Notes: generated by a model not told the origin, from the letters alone. Numbered from the stretch's first letter, positions 1 through 5,640 are shown. The stretch: DNA of 8,595 nt from a bacterium (GCA_026398675.1 JAPLSK010000079.1:1-8595), one strand, 5' to 3'. Made by a program: numbers and translations.

Positions 1-217
1 GATTTTAATCCCCGCCGCGTTCACCCCTCACCCCAGCCCTCCCCCCCACGGGGGGAGGGGGCTACGGCAGCCCTCACCCCCATCCCCGTCGGCGCGCCGC
101 TGCCTGAATGTAGGGCGGGGATTCCCATCCCCGCCGCGTTCACCCCTCCCCCCAGCCCTCCCCCCAAAGGGGGGAGGGGGCTATGGCAGCCCTCACCCCC
201 ATCCCCGTCGGCGCGCC
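1..217 (+). repeat. Higher-order duplicated block, copy 1
   Basis: Bases 1-217 align without gaps to 430-646, at an offset of 429 bp. By eye there are 6 mismatches, about 97% identity. The block covers one and a half hairpin units. Both copies keep the same order of loop variants (TTTTAA followed by TTCCCA), so the block was duplicated as a whole and not unit by unit. The left edge is cut by the window start. Confidence 0.88.
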
Positions 218-429
218 GCTGCCTAAACGTAGGGCGGGGATTCCATCCCCGCCGCGTTCACCCCTCACCCCAACCCTCTCCCTAAAAGGGAGAGGGGATA
301 AAATGTAGGGCGGGGATTCCTATCCCCGCCGCTTTTTTCTAAGGTAGCCCTCACCCCTATCCCCTCTCCCACAGGGAGAGGGAGACAGCTTCACCCCTCA
401 CCCAGGCCTGTTCCTAAAGGTAGGGCGGG

Positions 430-646
430 GATTTTAATCCCCGCCGCGTTCACCCCTCACCCCAGCCCTCCCCCCAAAGGGGGGAGGTGGCTATGGCAGC
501 CCTCACCCCCATCCCCGTCGGCGCGCCGCTGCCTGAATGTAGGGCGGGGATTCCCATCCCCGCCGCGTTCACCCCACACCCCAGCCCTCCCCCCAAAGGG
601 GGGAGGGGGCTATGGCAGCCCTCACCCCCATCCCCGTCGGCGCGCC
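430..646 (+). repeat. Higher-order duplicated block, copy 2
   Basis: This is the second copy of the block at 1-217. Identity ends at 646, where this copy switches into a hairpin with arms CCTCTCCC/GGGAGAGG (645-652 and 656-663), while copy 1 continues into GCTGCC. That junction marks a change of module. Confidence 0.88.
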
Positions 647-692
647 TCTCCCACGGGGAGAGGGAGGCCGCTTCGCCCCTCGCGCCGGCCGT

Positions 693-872
693 TCAGGCGT
701 TGACCAGCCCCACGATCCACAGCGCCCAGAACGCCAGCAGCAGCCCGCCCCAGAAGAGCGCCTTCGGGCCGATGAACTTCACCTCGGGCGTCACGGCCCG
801 GCGCAGGAAACCGAAGGCGCAGCCGATCCACCCCAGAAAGCCTATCACCACGGCCGCCGACCAGAGGCTCAT
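693..872 (-). CDS. Small two-helix membrane protein, 59 aa
   Basis: The family is not recognised. The frame begins MSLWSAAVVIGF and ends in VGLVNA before TGA. Two hydrophobic stretches (about residues 2-24 and 37-58) flank a short charged loop containing RRAVTPEVK, so it should be an integral membrane hairpin. The start ATG lies 3 nt after the stop of the upstream lipoprotein gene, and the sequence around that stop (GGGTGAGGG) can serve as a ribosome binding site. The gene is therefore probably translationally coupled to its neighbour and is the last gene of the leftward operon. A longer overlapping frame (622-879) is Arg/Gly-rich with no hydrophobic pattern, and I take it to be a shadow. Support is the clean hydrophobic profile plus operon spacing; there is no homology evidence. 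Confidence 0.72.
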   Translation of the reverse strand: MSLWSAAVVIGFLGWIGCAFGFLRRAVTPEVKFIGPKALFWGGLLLAFWALWIVGLVNA

Positions 873-875
873 CCC

Positions 876-1439
876 TCACCCCCCCGTTGCGCCGTCGCCA
901 CCGGCGGCGAAAATTTGCATAAGTTCCACGGCCGCCTTCGCGGAGACCCCGGTGAAATCGTCATCGGCGAAGAGCACCAGCAGCAGGTTTCCCGCCACGG
1001 TCCACCGCCGCGGGGGACCGTCCCCGCCTTCCCAGCGTTCCCCGGCCTCCCGGGCCTTCGGCTCGTCGTCGAAGGTCCAGAAGAGGAGGTCCACCCCCAC
1101 CAGGTTGCAGCGCAGCGCCCGACCGCCGTTGGCGCCGTACTGGTTGGGGTCGGGGTTGGCGATGGGCGCCAGGGAGTAGCGGGAGTCCTTGAGCCGCTCC
1201 TCGACCCGATCCAGGTCGGCCTGCGAGTCCCACAGGTGGAGGGTGACGTCCGACGGAGCGGAACCGGTCTGGGATCCCCCTTGGGCGACCGGCGGTTCGT
1301 CCCTCATGCACCCGACGGCCAGGAGGGAGAGGATGATTGCGACAGCGGGAACCAACGGGACCGCGCGCCTGGGGAGACGACCGGCCGCGTGCGCGGTGGA
1401 CCCTTCTCGCTCGTCAAGACTGGATGCGGGTCGGTTCAT
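876..1439 (-). CDS. Putative lipoprotein of unknown function, 187 aa
   Basis: Residues 25-44 form a lipoprotein signal peptide: RRAVPLV, then a hydrophobic core, then the lipobox LAVGC with Cys44 as the expected lipidation site. This predicts export and membrane anchoring. The mature part (about 143 residues) begins with a Gly/Ser/Pro-rich tether. A compact domain follows, with VTLHLWD near residue 65 and WTVAGNLLLVLFADDDF near 146-162. I do not recognise the domain. The ATG at 1439 puts about 24 residues ahead of the signal core, which is long, and it has no good SD. A TTG at residue 29 is an alternative start. The gene starts 11 nt after the Usp-like gene and ends 3 nt before the small membrane gene, so all three are likely one transcript. 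The much longer open frame reaching back to 2393 runs antisense through the Usp-like gene and others, and is not real there. Confidence 0.75.
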   Translation of the reverse strand: MNRPASSLDEREGSTAHAAGRLPRRAVPLVPAVAIILSLLAVGCMRDEPPVAQGGSQTGSAPSDVTLHLWDSQADLDRVEERLKDSRYSLAPIANPDPNQYGANGGRALRCNLVGVDLLFWTFDDEPKAREAGERWEGGDGPPRRWTVAGNLLLVLFADDDFTGVSAKAAVELMQIFAAGGDGATGG

Positions 1440-1450
1440 GCCGGGCGGAT

Positions 1451-1867
1451 TTAAAAATCCTCCAGGCTGGGAACCAAAAGGATGGGGACGTTGGTCAGCC
1501 GCGACAGCTCCGTGATGACATCGTCCGGGGCGTTGTCGTCGGGTCCCAGCCCGAGGGTGATGATGTCGGCCTCCTCCTCGGTGGCGACCTGGGCGATGAC
1601 CTGGGGTGCGCGACCGATGCGAAGGAGCGTGCGGACGTTTATCTTGGCCCCCTTGACGTCGTACAGGGATAGGGCCCAGTCCCCGTCCTGCCACCGGCTC
1701 TCGTCCTCTATGACGTGGAGGACCAGGAGTTCGGCGCCGAGGTGCTCGGCCACGTGGATGATGTAGGCGCCCTTGTGCCGCGCCGGGACGCTGCCCGAGG
1801 TGGTGGCCAGAATCCTCAAACGTCGGCCGCCTTTGCGACCGAAGATTCCAAGGATACCCTTTTTCAA
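1451..1867 (-). CDS. Universal stress protein (UspA)-like domain protein, 138 aa
   Basis: After a basic N-terminus (MKKGILGIFGRKGGRR) the protein follows the Usp fold. Strand 1 is LRILATTSGS (residues 17-26). A helix follows (AYIIHVAEHLGAELLVLHVIEDES), and then the late segment IGRAPQVIAQVATEEEADIITLGLG. It ends with NVPILLVPS, the usual last strand. Length matches single-domain Usp proteins (about 140-150 aa). The ATP-binding signature of many Usp proteins (G-x2-G-x9-G-S/T) is not intact: GLGPDDNAP is present, but the downstream G-S/T is missing, so nucleotide binding is doubtful. The start is TTG at 1867, with a strong SD (AGGGGGAGGG, 1871-1880) close upstream. It is the first gene of the operon behind the promoter at 1921-1949. 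An imperfect 14-bp inverted repeat (1447-1460) overlaps the stop codon. The usual Usp role is stress response; the role here is inferred only. Confidence 0.78.
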   Translation of the reverse strand: MKKGILGIFGRKGGRRLRILATTSGSVPARHKGAYIIHVAEHLGAELLVLHVIEDESRWQDGDWALSLYDVKGAKINVRTLLRIGRAPQVIAQVATEEEADIITLGLGPDDNAPDDVITELSRLTNVPILLVPSLEDF

Positions 1868-1920
1868 AGACCCTCCCCCTGACGTTTTGGTGGAAAGGAA
1901 CCGGAACCGACCACGAATAC

Positions 1921-1949
1921 ATTATAGCCCAGCCGGCCGCCTTTGGCAA
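1921..1949 (-). promoter_or_regulatory. Sigma70-type promoter of the leftward operon
   Basis: Read on the minus strand, TTGCCA (1944-1949) and TATAAT (1921-1926) are separated by exactly 17 bp. The -10 box is a full consensus match and the -35 box matches 5 of 6. Transcription should start near 1914, giving a leader of about 46 nt before the TTG start at 1867. It is the AT-rich spot in a GC-rich intergenic region. Confidence 0.75.
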
Positions 1950-1959
1950 ACACGAACCC

Positions 1960-1988
1960 TTGACAGAGGTGGGGCTCCGGGTTAAGCT
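1960..1988 (+). promoter_or_regulatory. Candidate rightward promoter for the membrane-protein pair
   Basis: TTGACA (1960-1965) is followed after 17 bp by TAAGCT (1983-1988), a weak -10 that keeps the first, second and last consensus bases. The expected transcription start falls at about 1995, which is the GTG start codon of the next gene. The -35 box lies just outside the divergent promoter, so the two start sites are close enough to influence each other. Confidence 0.5.
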
Positions 1989-1994
1989 TTTTGC

Positions 1995-2330
1995 GTGGTA
2001 AAAGCTTGGCTCATCCGCTTCTGGTCCCTCGGCTCCCTCTTTCTGGCGGCTATCGGGGCTCTTCTGGGGCTCCTTCCCTTCACCACGGTCTGGGGCGTAG
2101 TCCTCCTGTCCGTCTCCCTCGTTTCCGGGGCCGTGCTTCTCGTCGTGGGGAGGGGCCGTTTCGGGGAAGCCTGGCCCAAGGCGGTCCGTTTTTTCAACTG
2201 GTGGACCGTGGCCCTCGCCGTCTTCGCTCTGGCGCTGACCCTGGTGCTCACCGGCGCCTTCGGTGGTTGCGAGCGCGAGGTCGAGAGCGCGGCCGAGGGG
2301 GCGCGGAGCCGTGAGATTGTGGGTGAGTGA
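1995..2330 (+). CDS. Small three-helix membrane protein, 111 aa
   Basis: No family is recognised. The protein has three hydrophobic segments at about residues 11-28, 31-52 and 68-88, separated by short loops (VGRGRFGEAWPKAVRFFNWW between helices 2 and 3). A charged tail rich in Glu and Arg follows. The start is GTG at 1995. No SD is visible upstream, and the predicted transcription start coincides with this codon, so a leaderless mRNA is possible. An internal downstream start cannot be excluded. The TGA stop is 13 nt before the GTG of the next gene, indicating co-transcription. The antisense frame through this stretch lacks a hydrophobic pattern. Confidence 0.68.
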   Translation: MVKAWLIRFWSLGSLFLAAIGALLGLLPFTTVWGVVLLSVSLVSGAVLLVVGRGRFGEAWPKAVRFFNWWTVALAVFALALTLVLTGAFGGCEREVESAAEGARSREIVGE

Positions 2331-2343
2331 TGAGGAGGTCCGT

Positions 2344-2994
2344 GTGACGGGAGGGAATTTCACGACCCGGGCGCTGGGGACGGCCGCCCTCACCGCGGCG
2401 CTCCTGGGCCTCCCCGTGGCCGCGAACTACCTGGTGCTGCCCTTCTTCGAGGCGTACCTCGAACCCTGGTTCTGGCCCACCCTGGCCGCCGTCGTCACCC
2501 TCTTTACCTTCATCCGGCTTCTCATGCTCGCCCGGCGCGCCGGGGAGGCAAGGCCCTTCCGCACGGCGCTCCGGGGGATGATCTTCCTGGGACCGAACGA
2601 CCACGCCGCGCGGTCGGTCCTGCCCGCCGTGGTCTGGCCGCTCTGGGCGGCGGCGATCCTGATGGGTTTCTGCGCCTGCGGGGCGCTTTCGGTCTGGCCC
2701 GGCGCCGCCTTGTCCCTCGGAGACGAGGCCCGCTCCCTGGTGGCCCAGCTCCGGTTCACCCTCCCCTTCGTCCTCTGGCCCGTAATCAGCCTGGCCCTGG
2801 GTGTCTCCGCGCTCGTGGTCGCGCTTCGGAAAAGGCGTCCCGTCGTTTTGTCCGTCGTCGCCGTGGCTCTATCAATCCTCTTCGTCGTCGGACACTACTT
2901 CCTGCGCTCCGTGGGAGCCCAAATCAACGCGAGTTCCGAGGAGATGCTCCAGGATGAAATGCAGCGGATGATAGAGGAGGCGGAGACGGATTGA
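2344..2994 (+). CDS. Five-helix integral membrane protein, 216 aa
   Basis: The family is unknown. Hydrophobic segments lie at about residues 11-33, 43-62, 93-117, 138-161 and 166-188. They are followed by a C-terminal acidic, probably helical tail (SSEEMLQDEMQRMIEEAETD). Positively charged loops (LARRAGEARPFR after helix 2, LRKRRP after helix 4) suggest cytoplasmic sides. The GTG at 2344 is chosen because a clear SD, GAGGAGG (2332-2338), sits 5 nt upstream and directly after the stop of the preceding gene. The frame is open further back to 2263, but that would overlap the previous gene with an Arg-rich stretch. The two adjacent membrane proteins may form a complex (inference). Confidence 0.75.
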   Translation: MTGGNFTTRALGTAALTAALLGLPVAANYLVLPFFEAYLEPWFWPTLAAVVTLFTFIRLLMLARRAGEARPFRTALRGMIFLGPNDHAARSVLPAVVWPLWAAAILMGFCACGALSVWPGAALSLGDEARSLVAQLRFTLPFVLWPVISLALGVSALVVALRKRRPVVLSVVAVALSILFVVGHYFLRSVGAQINASSEEMLQDEMQRMIEEAETD

Positions 2995-3003
2995 CGCAAT
3001 CCA

Positions 3004-3032
3004 TTGACAGCTAATCTATTCTACATTAAAAT
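3004..3032 (+). promoter_or_regulatory. Strong sigma70-type promoter of the ParA-like gene
   Basis: TTGACA (3004-3009, full consensus) and TAAAAT (3027-3032, 5 of 6) are separated by 17 bp inside an AT-rich patch (about 3000-3060) that stands out from the GC-rich surroundings. Transcription should start near 3039, leaving a leader of about 85 nt before the GTG at 3124. This is one of the two best promoters in the window. Confidence 0.8.
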
Positions 3033-3046
3033 CTCTTGGGGATTAT

Positions 3047-3058
3047 CGGATTAATCCG
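3047..3058. promoter_or_regulatory. 12-bp perfect palindrome, candidate operator
   Basis: CGGATTAATCCG is a perfect 12-bp palindrome about 8 bp downstream of the predicted transcription start of the ParA-like gene. The position suits a roadblock-type repressor site. No regulator gene is evident nearby, so which protein binds it, if any, is unknown. Confidence 0.4.
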
Positions 3059-3123
3059 CATCCGGTGGCCCGCAGGGGGCGTTGCGGGGCGACTCGGGTT
3101 CACAGCAGAACCACTCGGGAACC

Positions 3124-3855
3124 GTGAAGAAGCTCAGCGTATTCATCGCCAAGGGCGGCACGGGCAAGACGACCACCGCGGTCAACCTGAGCGCCGGTCT
3201 GGCCGAGCGCGGCAAGCGGGTTGTCCTGGTGGACGCCGATCCGCAGGGCTGCGTCTCCTCCTACTTCAACATCGAGCCCACCGGGGGGTTGGCCGAGCTC
3301 ATCCTCGGCGAGAAAATCAAGCTGGTGCGGCTGCGGAACAACTTCGTGGTGATGACCTCGGGCGGATCCCGCCTGTGGGACGTGACGGGCAAGCTGAGCC
3401 AGGCCCCCGAGCGCCACACCCAAGTCTCGCGGGCCTTCGCCCGGCTGCGCGATTGCGACTTCATCATCTTCGACTGTGCCCCGAGCCTCGACGTGCTGAC
3501 CTACAACGTGCTCAACTACACCGGCAACGTGCTCGTCCCGGTTTCGATGGATTACCTCTCTGCCCTGGCGGCGGTGGAGACGGTCAACGCCATCCACCGG
3601 TTCGGGGAGACGAGTAACGGACGGGTCTTCGGCGTGCTCCCCACCTTTTACGACAAGCGCACCCGGATGTCCCGAATAATCCTGCGGATGATCAAGGATC
3701 ATTTCGGCAAGCTGGTGACCGAGACCATCATCCGGACCAACACCCAGATAAACGAGGCCCCGAGCACCGGTTCCACCGTCTTCGAGCACGCCCCGTACTC
3801 CTACGGCGCCGCCGATTACCTGAACCTCGTGGACGAGATAGACTCCAGGCTCTAG
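3124..3855 (+). CDS. ParA/Soj-family ATPase (P-loop, deviant Walker A)
   Basis: ParA-type ATPases dimerise on ATP, bind DNA nonspecifically and move chromosomes, plasmids or protein cargo. The motifs are complete. The deviant Walker A AKGGTGKTT (residues 9-17) carries the signature Lys10. Walker A' is VVLVDADPQG (33-42), and Walker B is FIIFDCAPS (113-121). After these come the typical LTYNVLNYTGNVLVPV and the NEAPSTGSTVFEHAP segment near the C-terminus. At 243 aa with no N-terminal HTH it is the short Soj/ParA type. The GTG at 3124 is chosen because KKLSVF leads straight into the P-loop. A TTG at 3082 would add 14 polar residues. SD support is weak for either start. No ParB gene or parS-like 16-mer is seen nearby. 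With a strong private promoter it is probably a stand-alone unit. Its cargo is unknown; chromosome segregation or positioning of a protein complex are both possible. Confidence 0.93.
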   Translation: MKKLSVFIAKGGTGKTTTAVNLSAGLAERGKRVVLVDADPQGCVSSYFNIEPTGGLAELILGEKIKLVRLRNNFVVMTSGGSRLWDVTGKLSQAPERHTQVSRAFARLRDCDFIIFDCAPSLDVLTYNVLNYTGNVLVPVSMDYLSALAAVETVNAIHRFGETSNGRVFGVLPTFYDKRTRMSRIILRMIKDHFGKLVTETIIRTNTQINEAPSTGSTVFEHAPYSYGAADYLNLVDEIDSRL

Positions 3856-4027
3856 GCGCGCCGGCCGGGTCGGGGGGTGACGGTCGAGCGGGCGTGGCGA
3901 TAATCGGTGTGGAATCGGTGGGCGTGCACCCTCGACACGTGAAACCCCCGGGATGCACGGATTGCGAAACCGATGACCGAGCGGCAACCTCGCTCCCGGT
4001 GGAACTCCCGGGGTACGGAAATTGCTG

Positions 4028-4056
4028 TTCACATTGGGTCGAAAAGCTGGTAATCT
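4028..4056 (+). promoter_or_regulatory. Candidate promoter for the PH-like/zinc-ribbon pair
   Basis: TTCACA (4028-4033, 5 of 6) lies 17 bp ahead of TAATCT (4051-4056, a weak -10). It would start transcription near 4063 and give a leader of nearly 190 nt ahead of the ATG at 4251. The assignment is tentative, since no better pair is visible in this gap. Confidence 0.35.
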
Positions 4057-4181
4057 TTCCCCTGTGCATCCGGGTCCCATGACAGCGGTAGATCGCTGGG
4101 CGGTCTGGAAGCCCTGTCTTTAACCCCCTGTTTTTCGGGCTCGATTCAGACCGGTCCGGACCCCGTTCCGCGGCGGCAGTA

Positions 4182-4207
4182 CCGTACAGGACAGGCACGA
4201 TGTACGG
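4182..4207 (+). other. Hairpin in the leader of the PH-like gene
   Basis: CCGTACA (4182-4188) and TGTACGG (4201-4207) form a 7-bp perfect stem with a 12-nt loop, 43 nt ahead of the start codon. There is no T-tract after it, so it is not a terminator. It could be a protein-binding site or an mRNA structure. Confidence 0.35.
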
Positions 4208-4250
4208 GACGGCCCGCACCGGCCTAGAACCTAAAGCTTCGGGAGGATAG

Positions 4251-4796
4251 ATGGCCGCAGAAAAGGCCAAGAACGGTGAAGCGGTACTGGAGATGATCAT
4301 CCTGAAGAAGCGGATGCACTGGTCTGAACGCGGCTTCAGCATTTTATTCTCCTGGGTGATGATCGTGCTGGTCGTTGTCGGAGGCTTTTTCACCTCGCGA
4401 ATCATTGACCTGTTCGAGAGTCAAGGGGTCTATCTGGACTTATCCACGTGGGTGTTCTGGATTCTCGTGATCCCGTTCATAGCCAATATATACGTCACGC
4501 GTCTGTCCCAGCCTTTCTACGCCGTGACCGACACCCGGGTAGTCATGACGAAGTCGTACTCGAAGGATGTGGCCGTGGCTCTCCCCCTGAATGAAATCGT
4601 CCGGGCGGAGATAGTCTCGAAGCGCGGCGGTTCCGGTAACGTGAACATTTACACCAACGTGAACAGCGGCAACCGCCTGCTGATAACCAGTGAAGGGGAG
4701 TTCGGCGTCGCCTCGATGGCGAACGTGGCCAAGCCGGAGATCTTCGTCAACACGCTCAACGCCGCCAGGCGCAGCCTGAGCATGGGCGGCGAGTAG
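4251..4796 (+). CDS. Membrane-anchored bacterial PH-like (bPH2/DUF304) domain protein, 181 aa
   Basis: Residues 29-48 and 66-83 are two transmembrane helices joined by a short loop (TSRIIDLFESQGVYLD). They are followed by the hallmark start of bacterial PH domains, FYAVTDTRVVMTKSY (89-103), then the ALPLNEIVRAEIVSKRGGSGNVNIYT region (110-135). This order, two helices then a cytoplasmic beta-rich PH-like domain, is that of the YdbS/YdbT-like bPH2 family. The domain ends in a helix (PEIFVNTLNAARRSL). The precise role of the family is poorly known; membrane-associated scaffolding is commonly proposed. The start is the ATG at 4251 behind a clear SD GGGAGG (4241-4246). The next gene begins 27 nt after the stop and is probably in the same operon. 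Confidence 0.85.
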   Translation: MAAEKAKNGEAVLEMIILKKRMHWSERGFSILFSWVMIVLVVVGGFFTSRIIDLFESQGVYLDLSTWVFWILVIPFIANIYVTRLSQPFYAVTDTRVVMTKSYSKDVAVALPLNEIVRAEIVSKRGGSGNVNIYTNVNSGNRLLITSEGEFGVASMANVAKPEIFVNTLNAARRSLSMGGE

Positions 4797-4823
4797 GGGT
4801 ACCGTTCAGGCCCGGGGTTGTTC

Positions 4824-5558
4824 ATGGGACAATTCGAGTGCCCATCCTGCGGTCGGTCCATCTCCTCGGACTCAACCATCTGTAAATACTGCGGCGAACC
4901 GGTGAAGTCGTCGCAGGCAGTCGAGTCCACCCTTTCCAACACCATCGCTTGTCCCGAGTGCGGCCATACGGTCAATGCCGGTTTGGATGTCTGCCCCCAC
5001 TGCGGTTTCGAGCGGAAGGTCGCGAGGAAAAAGGCCCCCCCGAGGACGAAGCCGGAGAAGGCCCCGCCTCAGGTGATCGTCCCGCGGAAAAAGGCCGCCG
5101 TAGAGGCGCCTCCGGTCGCGGAGGCCACCCCGCTTTCCGTCGTCAAAGCCGCGCCTCCACCGGAGGTTCATGCCGCCGAGTATAAAATGAGCCCCCCAGC
5201 TAAATCGGAGCCGGCCACCCCGACCAGGGAGCTCCGCACCCGGACCCCCGAGCCGCCGACCAAAATAGACCAGGAGCGCATTGACGCCGCGAGGCGCGCC
5301 ACGACGACCACCACCGATCTCCCCCCGCCTCCGGGTCTGGACGAGAACTATCTGCCGGAGCGCCCCGAGGGTCTAATCTCCAGCAAAATCCACGTCTTCC
5401 TCCGTGGTCTGCAGCTCGGCGTCAAGCCCACGGACTACCCCGCCCTCATCACCAACATCCGCTCCCACAAGGTCAAGCTCAACGATTTCATCTACGACGA
5501 GGCGCGGAAGGCCTGGCGGACCATCGCCGACATGTTCAACCTGCCCGAGATGGAGTGA
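4824..5558 (+). CDS. Double zinc-ribbon protein with possible GYF_2-like C-terminal domain, 244 aa
   Basis: Two tandem zinc ribbons open the protein. Cys6/Cys9/Cys20/Cys23 (CPSCG...CKYCG) and Cys43/Cys46/Cys57/Cys60 (CPECG...CPHCG) share the same C-x2-C-x10-C-x2-C spacing. Residues 65-180 are a low-complexity linker rich in Pro, Ala, Lys and Thr. Residues 185-244 form a compact end domain with the pattern KVKLNDFIYDEARKAW, then TIADMF. This resembles the second half of GYF_2 domains (a conserved Trp after a dlvw-like strand); that match is by eye only. No signal peptide or helix for the membrane is seen, so it is cytoplasmic. The ATG at 4824 is chosen because it opens directly on the first ribbon; a TTG two codons upstream is possible. 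It probably works with the PH-like membrane protein encoded just upstream (inference from spacing). Confidence 0.82.
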   Translation: MGQFECPSCGRSISSDSTICKYCGEPVKSSQAVESTLSNTIACPECGHTVNAGLDVCPHCGFERKVARKKAPPRTKPEKAPPQVIVPRKKAAVEAPPVAEATPLSVVKAAPPPEVHAAEYKMSPPAKSEPATPTRELRTRTPEPPTKIDQERIDAARRATTTTTDLPPPPGLDENYLPERPEGLISSKIHVFLRGLQLGVKPTDYPALITNIRSHKVKLNDFIYDEARKAWRTIADMFNLPEME

Positions 5559-5605
5559 GACAACGGTTCGAGTTGGCGGCGCCGGCATCCTGACCTTCAC
5601 ATCCC

Positions 5606-5626
5606 ACCGGGCCCGGCCCGGTTTTT
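5606..5626 (+). terminator. Intrinsic terminator after the zinc-ribbon gene
   Basis: ACCGGGC (5606-5612) pairs perfectly with GCCCGGT (5616-5622) across a CCG loop, and the second arm runs into a T-tract (5622-5626). It lies 47 nt after the stop codon and ends the PH-like/zinc-ribbon transcript. Confidence 0.85.
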
Positions 5627-5640
5627 AAATGATGTAGCGT

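Larger units (their letters stand above)
1..664. repeat. Array of ~119-bp hairpin-forming intergenic repeats
   Basis: Six units begin at or before 1, then at 110, 229, 305, 420 and 539. Four are about 119 bp. Units 3 (229-304) and 4 (305-419) are shortened or rearranged. A typical unit has three parts. The first is a hairpin with arms GGCGGGGA/TCCCCGCC (in unit 2, 114-121 and 128-135); in unit 5 the arms extend to 10 bp. The second is a hairpin with arms CCCTCCCCCC/GGGGGGAGGG and loop AAA (156-165 and 169-178). The third is a spacer containing the 8-bp palindrome GGCGCGCC. Units 3, 4 and 6 carry a variant hairpin with CTCTCCC-type arms. Open frames starting at the ATGGCAGCC inside the units are by-products of the repeat. 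No gene is supported here. The function is unknown; REP-like or MITE-like sequences are possible. Confidence 0.93.
3856..4250. other. 395-bp intergenic region with no supported gene
   Basis: No convincing coding frame is seen. A 62-codon frame at 3894-4082 has no SD and no recognisable composition. The stretch holds a candidate promoter (4028-4056) and a short hairpin (4182-4207). It also holds a long-range near-inverted repeat: CCCGGGATGCAC at 3947-3958 against GTGCATCCGGG at 4064-4074, one base short of perfect. No intrinsic terminator with a T-tract follows the ParA-like gene. No tRNA or known riboswitch pattern was recognised. Confidence 0.6.

Noticed and set aside
645..663. CCTCTCCC/GGGAGAGG hairpin as terminator of the leftward operon
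   Set aside because: The stem is perfect, but no T-tract follows it in the leftward direction. It belongs to the repeat array.
487..1454. Long rightward open frames starting MA(A)LTPIPVGAP across the repeat array and beyond
   Set aside because: The start lies inside the repeat unit and the translations are low-complexity Pro/Arg/Gly. They run antisense to a lipobox lipoprotein with better coding character.
1440..2393. Upstream two thirds of the 505-codon leftward frame
   Set aside because: It overlaps the Usp-like gene and two membrane proteins in other frames and has Arg/Pro/Gly-rich shadow composition. Only the part from 1439 down has a signal peptide and domain-like sequence.
3100..4080. 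326-codon leftward frame antisense to the ParA-like gene
   Set aside because: It is a mirror of a gene with all its ATPase motifs intact. The composition is typical of a GC-rich antisense shadow.
3894..4082. 62-codon frame in the gap after the ParA-like gene
   Set aside because: It has no SD and no hydrophobic or domain pattern, and it overlaps the inverted repeat and candidate promoter.
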